From contig JBBRXY010000001.1 of assembly GCA_038238185.1 (NCBI GenBank), forward strand, positions 1 through 64,000: a DNA stretch of 64,000 bases, given 5' to 3'. The DNA comes from DATAQC01 sp038238185 (lineage in GTDB: Bacteria; Actinomycetota; Acidimicrobiia; Acidimicrobiales; AC-14). Shown piece by piece: positions 16,664 to 25,847 of this stretch; position 1 is the first letter of the stretch; each line of letters opens with the position of its first letter. The notes beneath the pieces are model-generated. The model worked only from the letters and a program-made list of their open reading frames with translations, ran no database searches and was not told the origin of the DNA. The translations under genes and the position numbers were made by a program.

Positions 16664-18079
16664 CTACGAAGACGTCGCCGGTGATGCGACCGCGTCGGGG
16701 CCCGCGGCGGCGTGAATCTGGTCGTCGAGCCAGCCACGAGGTTTGCGGGCGGTGGCTGCCCGGCGGACGGCGGCGGCGTGGATGGAACGTTCCTCCGCGG
16801 TCATGGCCAGCGCAGTGGCCAGCACGTCGGACGTGCCGGCGATGTCGAACGGGTTGACCTCGAGTGCCGCCCCGCCCAGTTCCTCCCACGCTCCGGCCTC
16901 GCGACTCAGAGCCAGCACACCGTCGCGCTCGTTGACCATGGGTCCCTCCTTGGCGACCAGGTTCAAACCGTCGCGCACGGGATTGACCAGCAGGACGTCG
17001 TAGCGGCGAAGAGCGGCGACCGACCGGGGGAAGTTGTCGGTGGTGTCCACGGTGACCGGTGTCCAGCCGGGGGTGGCCCAGGTCTCGTTGATGTGACGGG
17101 CCAGGCTCTCGACCTCCTGGCGGTACGAGAGGTACTCGGGCAGGCCTTCACGTGACGGGTAGATGAGGGCGGCGAACACCACATGGCCCCGCCACTCGGC
17201 ATGGGTACGAAGCATGTCGTCGTACGCGAGGAAGCCACGTAGGAGGTTCTTGGACAACTCGATCCTGTCGACCCGCACGATGAGCTTGCGATCGCCGAGC
17301 GACCGGTCGAGGCCGGCGACTTCGGCGTCGCACGCCTCCGAAGAGGCCACGCCGCCGATGTCGTCGGGGTCCGGCGTCATCGGGGAGACGAAGGTGGCCG
17401 GCTTCATCCCCAGGACCACCTTGCAGCAGTCCTCGAAGTTGGAGGCCCATCGCCGGGCGTGAAAGCCACAGGAGCTGTGACTGCTCATGCCCACGAGCAG
17501 TTCCTCGGCGATCTCGGAGGGCAGCACCCGCAGCGCGCCGGGCTCACAGAAGGGGATGTGGGTGAAATGCACAGCCCGAAGATCGGGCCGGTCCTGGGCC
17601 AGCCAGGTACCCACCAGGGCGAGGTGGTAGTCCTGCACGAGCACCACCGCCCCCTCGGGCGCCTCGTCGATGATGACCCGGGCGAAGGCGTGGTTCATGG
17701 CCCGGTAGGCGGTCCACGCCTCCCGCCAACGTCGGTCCAGCCGCGGTCGGCGAGGGAGATCGAACAACCCGTGGTGAACGAACCACAAGGTGCCGTTGGA
17801 CACCACGTCGTAGGCCATGCGGTAGTCGTCGGGGTCGATCGCCAGCAGGCGGATGCGGTAGCCCTCCTCATCGAGGACCCCCTTCGCCGCAGCCTCCCGG
17901 TCGGCCTCGCTGATGGCCGACGCCACCCACAGAGCCTTGGCCTCCCGCGCCAGCGGGCCCAGGCTCGAAACCAGGCCTCCCGCACCTCGGCGCGCGTCGA
18001 GGCTCCCGTCGGGCCCCTTCGTGAAAGAAAGCGGCCCTCGATTGGACGCAACGACTATCGGGAGGGCTTCGCCGGGAAT
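16664..18079 (-). CDS. otsA: Trehalose-6-phosphate synthase (GT20), without a canonical start codon
   Basis: The conserved GT20 N-terminus 'IVVASNRGPLSF...RRGAGGLVSSLGP' (18058 leftward) is coded in frame with the rest, yet the first ATG/GTG/TTG in that frame is at 17926, downstream of it. Candidate starts are ATT (18079, giving 471 residues, a normal length) or ATA (18058). Alternatively, one extra C in the CCC at 18074-18076 would link the frame to ATG 18089. The body has typical OtsA motifs ('VLVQDYHLALV', 'HFTHIPFCEP', 'VDRIELSKNLLRG', 'LVNPVRDGLNLVAKE'). The enzyme makes trehalose-6-phosphate from UDP-glucose and glucose-6-phosphate. Confidence 0.88.
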   Translation of the reverse strand: MPGEALPIVVASNRGPLSFTKGPDGSLDARRGAGGLVSSLGPLAREAKALWVASAISEADREAAAKGVLDEEGYRIRLLAIDPDDYRMAYDVVSNGTLWFVHHGLFDLPRRPRLDRRWREAWTAYRAMNHAFARVIIDEAPEGAVVLVQDYHLALVGTWLAQDRPDLRAVHFTHIPFCEPGALRVLPSEIAEELLVGMSSHSSCGFHARRWASNFEDCCKVVLGMKPATFVSPMTPDPDDIGGVASSEACDAEVAGLDRSLGDRKLIVRVDRIELSKNLLRGFLAYDDMLRTHAEWRGHVVFAALIYPSREGLPEYLSYRQEVESLARHINETWATPGWTPVTVDTTDNFPRSVAALRRYDVLLVNPVRDGLNLVAKEGPMVNERDGVLALSREAGAWEELGGAALEVNPFDIAGTSDVLATALAMTAEERSIHAAAVRRAATARKPRGWLDDQIHAAAGPDAVASPATSS

Positions 18080-18096
18080 GCGCCACCATAACGGAC

Positions 18097-19185
18097 GTGA
18101 CCTGCGACTCCCGCCGGCTCGTGGTGGCGGCGCCCGACAAGTTCCGGGGCACCGCCACCGCCGCCGGAGTAGCCAAAATCGTGGCTCGCGCCGCCAGGAA
18201 CGCGGGTTGGTCGTGTGATGAGGCGCCCGTGGCCGATGGAGGCGAGGGGATTCTCGAGGCCCTCGGCGGCGAGCGGCGGACCGTCGTCGTCCGGGGCCCG
18301 GTCGGCGATCCGGTCGAGGCGGAGTGGCGGGCCGGCGGCGGCGACGCCGAGCGGGCGACCGTGGAGATGGCCAGGGCGTCGGGCCTCGACCTGGCCGGTG
18401 GTGCGGGGGGCAACGACCCCCTGCGCGCCACCACCTACGGGACGGGCGAGCTCATGGCTGCGGCCATCGCCGCTGGGGCCCGCCGCGTCGTGGTGGGACT
18501 GGGCGGTTCGGCCACCACCGACGGAGGTCTGGGCGCCGTCTCCGCCCTGCGGGCGGCGCGCCTCGTCTACCCGGCCGGCACCACGAGCCAGGCCGGGCCG
18601 CAGTCCGGACGACAGGCGGTCGGCCTGCCGGTGGAAGTGGTGGTGGCCTGCGACGTGACCACGCTGTTCGTCGACGCCGCCGAGCGGTTCGCCCCTCAGA
18701 AGGGCGCCACACCGGCCCAGGTGGCCCTGCTCCGCCGCCGGCTGGAGCGCCTGGCCCAGGTCTACCAGCGGGACTTCGGCGTCGACGTGCGAGAGATTCC
18801 CGGGTCCGGCGCCGCAGGCGGGCTGGCCGGGGGCTTGGCCGCGCTGGGCGCCACCCTCGTGGGCGGGTTCGGCCTGGTGGCCGCCGAGCTCGACCTGGCC
18901 GGGCGGGTGGCCCAGGCCGATCTCGTGTTCACCGGCGAGGGGCGCCTCGACACCGACACGTTCTCGGGCAAGGCCGTGGGTGGGGTGGCCGGGCTGGCGG
19001 TTGCCGCTGACGTCCCCGTGCTCGTGGTAGCCGGGGAGGCCGACCACGATGCCGTCCCGTCGGACTGGAGAGACGCGGGGATCGAGGTGGTCTCGCTCGT
19101 CGACCGCTTCGGACCCGAGAAGGCGACCACCCACACGCTGGAATGCGTGCAGGAGGTGGTGGCCGGATACCTCACGCGGGCCTGA
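18097..19185 (+). CDS. glxK: Glycerate kinase, GlxK/GarK type
   Basis: 362 residues from GTG 18097, starting only 17 nt from the divergent otsA start. The N-terminal 'APDKFRGTATAAGVAKIV' and 'ADGGEG' motifs and the central 'GLGGSATTDGG(L)G' and 'TGEGRLDTDTFSGKAVGGVAGLA' blocks are diagnostic of the glycerate kinase family. It phosphorylates glycerate. Next to otsAB and gpgS it may recycle or supply glycerate and phosphoglycerate for glucosylglycerate-type solutes (inference). Confidence 0.92.
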   Translation: MTCDSRRLVVAAPDKFRGTATAAGVAKIVARAARNAGWSCDEAPVADGGEGILEALGGERRTVVVRGPVGDPVEAEWRAGGGDAERATVEMARASGLDLAGGAGGNDPLRATTYGTGELMAAAIAAGARRVVVGLGGSATTDGGLGAVSALRAARLVYPAGTTSQAGPQSGRQAVGLPVEVVVACDVTTLFVDAAERFAPQKGATPAQVALLRRRLERLAQVYQRDFGVDVREIPGSGAAGGLAGGLAALGATLVGGFGLVAAELDLAGRVAQADLVFTGEGRLDTDTFSGKAVGGVAGLAVAADVPVLVVAGEADHDAVPSDWRDAGIEVVSLVDRFGPEKATTHTLECVQEVVAGYLTRA

Positions 19186-19209
19186 GCGGCCCCCTGAGCG
19201 GGGTAGCCG

Positions 19210-20121
19210 TCAGTTCGGGCGGCGGTAGGCGACGACATCGACGATCGGGGGACGTTCGGACGCCTCGACCACCAGGGGGTCCCGGCCGGGGCGGACCAGG
19301 GCCGCCACCACGTCCGATCCCATCGCCACACCGGCCCGGTCGAGGGCGGTCCGCAGCACCGCCAGGGCCTGCGGCGCCAGCTGGTCGAGAGGCCGGTTGC
19401 GGTGGGTCCGGGTCCCGAGGTCGACCTGGGCCACGCTGTCGACGCCGAAACGGTCGGACACATCGATCAGCAGGCCCAGGTCGACGCCGTAGCCCTGCAC
19501 GAACGGCACCCGCTCGAGCACCTCCCGACGGGCGGCGAACTCGCCGGCCAGAGGCTGGACGACACCGGCCAGATGCGGGAACAACAGGGCGAGAAGGGGC
19601 CGGGCGACCAACTCGGTCACCCGTCCACCGGTACTCGACACGCCCTCGAGGGGCCGGTCGTAGAAGCCCTTGACGAAGCCGATACCCGGATCGACCAGGA
19701 GGGGACCCAGGACGCCCGTGACAAATGCCGGGTCGAAGTCCCGCAGGTCGGCGTCGCAGAAGGCCAGCAGGGCGCCCCTGGCCGCCCCAAGGGCCTTCCA
19801 GAGCGCCTCGCCCTTCCCCTGGCCCGGTCCGCACCCACCCAACACGTCGGAGGCGGCCACGACGGTGGCACCGGCGTCGGCTGCGACTCTTGCGGTGGCG
19901 TCGACCGAACCGTCGTCGACCACCAGCACCTCGTCGACCAACGGGACCCGTTCGACCAGCTCCCGGCGGACGCCGGCCACGATGGCGCCGACGGTGGCCG
20001 CCTCGTCGCGCGCCGGTAGGCACAGCGACACGACGCGATCTCCCTTGGCCTCGAGGAGCACATCGGGCGCGAACTCCGACATGTGAAAGACCCGAAGGTC
20101 ACGAACCACCACGGCGGTCAT
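19210..20121 (-). CDS. gpgS: Glucosyl-3-phosphoglycerate synthase
   Basis: 303 residues, ATG 20121 (a second ATG at 20082 is possible). This GT81/GT2-like retaining glucosyltransferase has 'SLCLPARDEAATVGAIVAGVRREL', a nucleotide-sugar loop 'VVDDGSVDATA', 'GQGKGEALWKAL' and 'FCDADLRDFDP', then 'GFVKGFYDRP' and 'QPLAGEFAARR', the GpgS signature. It transfers glucose from a nucleotide donor to 3-phosphoglycerate, the first step to glucosylglycerate and methylglucose lipopolysaccharides. It is convergent with glycerate kinase and divergent from the riboswitch-controlled unit. Confidence 0.9.
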   Translation of the reverse strand: MTAVVVRDLRVFHMSEFAPDVLLEAKGDRVVSLCLPARDEAATVGAIVAGVRRELVERVPLVDEVLVVDDGSVDATARVAADAGATVVAASDVLGGCGPGQGKGEALWKALGAARGALLAFCDADLRDFDPAFVTGVLGPLLVDPGIGFVKGFYDRPLEGVSSTGGRVTELVARPLLALLFPHLAGVVQPLAGEFAARREVLERVPFVQGYGVDLGLLIDVSDRFGVDSVAQVDLGTRTHRNRPLDQLAPQALAVLRTALDRAGVAMGSDVVAALVRPGRDPLVVEASERPPIVDVVAYRRPN

Positions 20122-20131
20122 TCTCGCCGAC

Positions 20132-20188
20132 TTCGCTCCGGGCAGTTTCAGGGCTGCCCTCGGCGACCCCGAACCTGCCCGGAGCGAA
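20132..20188. repeat. 14-bp inverted repeat in the gpgS/thrC divergent region
   Basis: TTCGCTCCGGGCAG (20132-20145) and its exact complement (20175-20188), separated by 29 nt. It lies upstream of gpgS and about 30 nt before the TATACT box of the other direction. A regulator site with two half-sites or a leader hairpin of gpgS are both possible. Confidence 0.5.
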
Positions 20189-20216
20189 AGCGAGCCACCG
20201 CAAACCGCGCCTCGCG

Positions 20217-20222
20217 TATACT
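20217..20222 (+). promoter_or_regulatory. -10 element of the riboswitch transcript
   Basis: TATACT, close to the -10 consensus, placed so that transcription would begin at about 20229, right at the first paired base of the aptamer P1 helix. No clear -35 is seen. Confidence 0.55.
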
Positions 20223-20227
20223 GGCGG

Positions 20228-20334
20228 CATCATCCAGAGCGGCTGAGGGACCGGAGCCCGTCGACGCCGCGACAACCAGTTGCCCCGAACGTACGGGGAC
20301 GACCAGGTGCCAATGCCCGGAGCGATGAGGAGGG
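20228..20334 (+). promoter_or_regulatory. SAM-I-type riboswitch (S box) in front of the thrC-like gene
   Basis: The leader carries the S-box core in order: CAGAG-GCGGC-TGAGGGA-CCGG-AGCCCG...GCCGC-GACAACC, then GGTGCCAATGCCC. Helices can be paired: P1 UCAUC/GAUGA (20230-20234 with 20324-20328), P2 GCGGC/GCCGC (20239-20243 with 20266-20270), P3 CCCCG/CGGGG (20283-20287 with 20294-20298). The Shine-Dalgarno AGGAGGG begins at the last base of P1 (20328-20334), so SAM binding, which stabilises P1, could block translation. The exact subtype (SAM-I or SAM-IV-like) needs a covariance model. Confidence 0.75.
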
Positions 20335-20336
20335 AC

Positions 20337-21581
20337 GTGTTGTTCGTCGAGGGATTGCGATGTCGGGAGTGCGGCCGCGCCTATCCGGCCGAGGCGCTCC
20401 ACGTGTGCGAGTACTGCTTCGGGCCGCTGGAGGTCAGCTACGACTACGACGCCGTCGCCGCAGCCACCAGCCGGGAGAGCATCGCCGCCGGGCCGACGAC
20501 CATCTGGCGATACGCCAACCTGCTGCCGGCCCACAACGACGGCGCCGTCGACCTGGGGGCGGGTTTCACGCCCCTCGTGCGAGCCGACCGCTTGGCCGCC
20601 GAGCTGGGCCTCGGCGAGCTCTGGCTGAAGAACGACACCGTCAACCCCACCGGATCGTTCAAGGACCGGGTCGTGGCCGTCGCCCTGGCCCGGGCCCGGG
20701 AGCTGGGCTTCAAGGTGGCAGCCTGCGCCTCCACCGGCAACCTGGCCAACTCGGTGGCCGCCCACGCCGCCCGAGCCGGGATGCGCCACTTCGTGTTCAT
20801 CCCCGCCGACCTGGAACCGGCCAAGGTCGTCACCAGCGCGGTGTACGGCGACAGCTTGGTGGCGGTGAACGGCAGCTACGACGACGTCAACCGCCTGTGT
20901 GCCGAGCTGGCGTCCGAGCACCCGACCTGGGCGTTCGTCAACGTCAACCTCCGCACCTACTACGCCGAGGGATCGAAGACCCTGGCGTTCGAGACCGCCG
21001 AACAGCTCGGATGGACCACACCCGACCACGTGGTGGTGCCGGTCGCATCGGGGTCGCAGCTGACCAAGATCGCCAAGGGGTTCTCCGAGCTGTACGCCGT
21101 GGGCCTGCTGGATTCCGAACCCCACGTCCGGGTCTCGGGAGCCCAGGCCGAGGGATGCTCGCCGGTTGCCGCCGCCTTTGCCGCCGGAGACCACTACGTC
21201 CGCCCGGTGAAGCCCAAGACCATCGCCAAGTCCCTGGCCATCGGCAACCCGGCCGACGGGGTCTACGCCCTGGAGGCCGTTCGCTCCAGCGGAGGTGCGA
21301 TCGACTCGGTCACCGACGACGAGATCGTGGCGGGAATCAAGCTGCTGGCTCGCTCCGAGGGGATCTTCGGGGAGACGGCCGCCGGTGTCACCGTCGCCAC
21401 CCTGGCCAAGCTGGCCGCCAAGGGCACCGTGAGGCCCGACGAGCGGGTCGTGGCCTACATCACCGGCAACGGCCTGAAGACGATCGACGCCGTGGCGCCT
21501 ACGGTAGGGCCGACGGCCACCATCGCCCCCACCCTGGAGGCTTTCGCAGACGCCGTCGACGTCGAGGCGGGAGGTATCTAG
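20337..21581 (+). CDS. thrC: Threonine synthase-like PLP enzyme under SAM riboswitch control
   Basis: 414 residues from GTG 20337; TTG 20340 has better spacing from the AGGAGGG site, and starts further upstream lie within the riboswitch. An N-terminal Cys-rich finger (CREC...CEYC, residues 9-27) precedes a fold-type II PLP domain with the cofactor lysine K109 in 'NPTGSFKDR' and the phosphate loop 'ASTGNLANSVAAHAA'. By homology it would convert O-phosphohomoserine to threonine. SAM-responsive control and the MoaD-like carrier one base downstream suggest a methionine-linked role instead, such as homocysteine synthesis from a protein thiocarboxylate (inference by analogy to CysM/CysO and MetY/HcyS). 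Confidence 0.85.
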   Translation: MLFVEGLRCRECGRAYPAEALHVCEYCFGPLEVSYDYDAVAAATSRESIAAGPTTIWRYANLLPAHNDGAVDLGAGFTPLVRADRLAAELGLGELWLKNDTVNPTGSFKDRVVAVALARARELGFKVAACASTGNLANSVAAHAARAGMRHFVFIPADLEPAKVVTSAVYGDSLVAVNGSYDDVNRLCAELASEHPTWAFVNVNLRTYYAEGSKTLAFETAEQLGWTTPDHVVVPVASGSQLTKIAKGFSELYAVGLLDSEPHVRVSGAQAEGCSPVAAAFAAGDHYVRPVKPKTIAKSLAIGNPADGVYALEAVRSSGGAIDSVTDDEIVAGIKLLARSEGIFGETAAGVTVATLAKLAAKGTVRPDERVVAYITGNGLKTIDAVAPTVGPTATIAPTLEAFADAVDVEAGGI

Positions 21582-21857
21582 ATGGGTGTCCGGATACGAG
21601 TACCGACCCAGTTGCGGTCACTGTCCGGAGGTGCGTCGGAGGTGACCGTCGAAGGGTCGACCGTGGGCGAGGTGCTCGGCGCCCTGGAGACGGCCCATCC
21701 GGGTTTCCACGGCCGCCTGTTCGACGACGGTGGCCAGCTCCGCCGGTTCGTCAACGTGTTCGTGGCCGACGAGGACGTCCGCTTCCTCGACGGCCTGGCC
21801 ACGCCGGTCGACGACGGCAAGACCGTCTCGATCATCCCCGCCGTCGCAGGAGGGTAG
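21582..21857 (+). CDS. MoaD/ThiS-family sulfur-carrier protein
   Basis: 91 residues beginning directly after the thrC-like stop codon. It has a ubiquitin-like fold pattern ('VRIRVPTQLRSLSGGASEVTVEGSTVGEVLGALE', 'FVNVFVADEDVRFL') and the essential C-terminal Gly-Gly that is adenylated and thiocarboxylated. Length and ending match CysO. The arrangement threonine-synthase-like - MoaD-like - (cold shock) - groEL2 is one I recall from Streptomyces, so the linkage appears conserved. It is likely the sulfur donor for the upstream enzyme. Confidence 0.87.
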   Translation: MGVRIRVPTQLRSLSGGASEVTVEGSTVGEVLGALETAHPGFHGRLFDDGGQLRRFVNVFVADEDVRFLDGLATPVDDGKTVSIIPAVAGG

Positions 21858-21945
21858 CTACGGCCCGCCGGATTTGGCGGCGTTGGCGGGGTTGGGGTCC
21901 CCGCCAACAGCGGCGGGCGTGGCCGAAGGCCCGGGTGCCCGCCGC

Positions 21946-22003
21946 TTGCGACAGGGCCTCGGCTTTGGGGTATCGTTTAGCAGTCACAGGATGAGAGTGC
22001 TAA
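21946..22003 (+). promoter_or_regulatory. groEL promoter with CIRCE operator
   Basis: TTGCGA (21946-21951), a 19-nt spacer and TATCGT (21971-21976) form a candidate promoter. Directly after it lies CIRCE, TTAGCAGTC-N9-GAGTGCTAA (21977-22003), with one deviation from the TTAGCACTC half-site. HrcA should repress groEL here; hrcA is not in the window. Confidence 0.85.
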
Positions 22004-22049
22004 CGAGCCGGCGCCCCACGAGCCGGGACCGGGACAGAGGAGCAACCGC

Positions 22050-23690
<1,641 letters not shown>

Positions 23691-23710
23691 GTCGCCGGCA
23701 ATTTGGGTAC

Positions 23711-23739
23711 CGAGGGCGCCGGCCGAGCCGGCGCCCTCG
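23711..23739 (+). terminator. GC-rich hairpin after groEL
   Basis: CGAGGGCGCCGGC-CGA-GCCGGCGCCCTCG, a perfect 13-bp stem with a 3-nt loop, 20 nt after the groEL stop. There is no T-run, as is usual for terminators in such GC-rich DNA. Confidence 0.6.
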
Positions 23740-23801
23740 TCGCGCCCGGGCCCTTGCTGGTATCCTCCGCCCGCCATGTCGGTGCAACGGGAGGAGAGCA
23801 A

Positions 23802-24248
23802 GTGAAGTCACGGTGGGTTCCTGCGGTGGCGGTGCTAATCCCCCTTGCGGTGGCCGGTTGCAGCAGCAGCAGCAATAATCCCGGCAGCGCCAAGGGTGCC
23901 TACATCACCCAGTCCGACACCATCTGCACCGACGTCTTCGCCAAGGCGAAGAGCGCCGGTAACGGCAAGGACGAGGCCTCGGCCCAGAAGCAGGCCGACC
24001 TGTGGCAGGACGCCAACGCCCGCCTGAAGGCACTGAACATGCCCGGTGAGAGCGTCGAGCTGGCCCGCCAGTTCGTCACCGACACCGAGAACCTGAGCCT
24101 CGCCTACACCGCCGCAGCCCGGTCCATCGCCGCCGGCAATCAGGCCAAGGCCACCACGTACTTCGCCCAGGCCGACACGATCAAGAAGGAAGCGGCCAAG
24201 ACCGCCAAGGAGTACGGCTACGTCGACTGCACCAACATCAACAGCTGA
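23802..24248 (+). CDS. Small lipoprotein of unknown function
   Basis: 148 residues from GTG 23802, preceded by GGAGGAGAG. The signal ends in the lipobox LAVAGC followed by a Ser/Asn-rich spacer. The mature part is mostly helical ('ASAQKQADLWQDANARLKALNMPGESVELARQFV...') with two cysteines (about residues 45 and 144) that could form a disulfide. It looks like a surface helical-bundle protein; I do not recognise a named family. It is convergent with the next gene. Confidence 0.8.
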   Translation: MKSRWVPAVAVLIPLAVAGCSSSSNNPGSAKGAYITQSDTICTDVFAKAKSAGNGKDEASAQKQADLWQDANARLKALNMPGESVELARQFVTDTENLSLAYTAAARSIAAGNQAKATTYFAQADTIKKEAAKTAKEYGYVDCTNINS

Positions 24249-24273
24249 CCGGGGGCTTCGGCGCCGAATCCCC

Positions 24274-25746
24274 TCAACCGAGCCACTCCTCGGGTAGCAG
24301 CTTCGTCGCCGGAAGGTAGACGTCGAACACGCCGACCTTGACCCGTGCGGCTGGGATTCCCCGTGCGATGAGCACGTGGTCCAGCTTCACCTGCTCCTCG
24401 GTGCCGTCGACCATCACGTACGCGGGTGACGGGCTGGCTCGCACCATCCGGTCGTACTCGCGCGAGCGCACGAAGGTGAGCGGAGTGGCGATGACGCGCT
24501 CGTGGCTGTCGAAAGCCAGGCGGTGGGCTACGAGGTAGGGGCTGAAGACCCGGTTGGCGCCCCGCGCTTCCAGCGCGGCGATGACTGGCCGTAGCGGCGC
24601 TCGCGGGTTCACCGGATTGTCGCCGCCGAGGTGGACCAGCGTGGCCACGGAAAGGCCGGCGACCACGGCGATGCCGGCGATCTGGCTCGTCCGAGTGACG
24701 AGCAGATGGGCGAGCAGCAGGGCGATCACCGGCGACAGCAGGAACAGGTAGCGAGGCTCGCCCACGTAGAACGAAGCCGGCGAGATCGAGAACAAGAACG
24801 GGTAGGCGGCGGCGACGACGATCAGCAGGCCCAGCCGGGGCGGCCGCCGCCACAGGAGCACCCCGAAGGCGACGAGCAGTGCCAGGTAGACGGCCCAGCC
24901 GATGAGCGGTCCGGGAAGCCAGTCGGGCGTGAACGGGAAGCGCAGACCCAGGGCCATCGGCAGCAGAGGGTCGAAGAAGCGGTGTAGGTGGGTGATGTAG
25001 GTGTTGCGGGGGACGTCGAGGTCGGTCTTCAACGACGCCAGGCCATGGGTGATGGTCCAGACGATCCACGGAGCGGCACCGACGAGGGCCCCGAGGGCGG
25101 GGATGTACGCCCGACGAAGCAGGCGGGGGGCGCTCCAGGCCAGCCACGCCAGCGCGGGCACGATCACGAACACCACCTGGGGAGTGGCCCACCAGCCGAG
25201 GCCCACGAGGAGCCCGAGCCACGCCAGCTCGATCGTGGACGACCGTTCCCGCAACCGGACCACGGCCAACAGCACGGCGGTGCACACGAACAGGCCACTG
25301 CCGTAGAACCCGTAGGCCCGGGTGGACCGGAGGACGAAGAATCCGGGCCCCACGAGGAAGAGCACGGCGGCCACGCACGCCGCCTGGTTACCGACGGTCC
25401 GTCGCCCGAGCCGCCACAGCAACCAGGCCGACCCGGCACAGGCCAGCATGGGCACGAGCTTGAGCGCCAACGTGCTCTGACCCAGGATGGCGAAGAAGAC
25501 CCCGGTGGCGATGGCCTCCTGGGACCCACCGTAGGTCTGTCCCCAGAAGAACACCGACACCTGGCCGTGCACGACGTGGCGGGCCATGAGCCCGGACACC
25601 GCCTCGTCGATGTCCACCGCGCCGAGGCCGCCGGACAGGATCCACACCCGGAGAACCACGGCGACGACGATGCCCGCCGCCACCAGCACGCCCGTGAACC
25701 GCCGGTTCTCGATAGGAGTGCTCTCCTGGCGCACGGCTCGGGCCAC
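24274..25746 (-). CDS. GT-C fold membrane glycosyltransferase (GT39/ArnT-like)
   Basis: 490 residues with about 11-12 transmembrane segments. The first extracytoplasmic loop contains 'GAVDIDEAVSGLMARHVVHG', carrying the acidic catalytic residues typical of polyprenyl-phosphate-sugar-dependent transferases. A soluble C-terminal domain of about 120 residues follows. It would attach a sugar from a lipid-linked donor to a wall polymer or protein on the outer face of the membrane. It is divergent from the LCP gene and belongs to the polysaccharide locus. Confidence 0.82.
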   Translation of the reverse strand: MARAVRQESTPIENRRFTGVLVAAGIVVAVVLRVWILSGGLGAVDIDEAVSGLMARHVVHGQVSVFFWGQTYGGSQEAIATGVFFAILGQSTLALKLVPMLACAGSAWLLWRLGRRTVGNQAACVAAVLFLVGPGFFVLRSTRAYGFYGSGLFVCTAVLLAVVRLRERSSTIELAWLGLLVGLGWWATPQVVFVIVPALAWLAWSAPRLLRRAYIPALGALVGAAPWIVWTITHGLASLKTDLDVPRNTYITHLHRFFDPLLPMALGLRFPFTPDWLPGPLIGWAVYLALLVAFGVLLWRRPPRLGLLIVVAAAYPFLFSISPASFYVGEPRYLFLLSPVIALLLAHLLVTRTSQIAGIAVVAGLSVATLVHLGGDNPVNPRAPLRPVIAALEARGANRVFSPYLVAHRLAFDSHERVIATPLTFVRSREYDRMVRASPSPAYVMVDGTEEQVKLDHVLIARGIPAARVKVGVFDVYLPATKLLPEEWLG

Positions 25747-25847
25747 GGGCGCCGACGCTATCGATGCCTGGGGATCCCAGGGGCGGCGGGCTCCCGGGGC
25801 CGGGGGCGCAGGGGAACGCAGGGATCCCGCTGCTAGCCTGGAACCGA

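Noticed and set aside
20280..20336. Earlier start of the thrC-like protein at 20280
   Set aside because: The extra residues come from the P3/P4 part of the riboswitch, and the ribosome-binding site lies after them.
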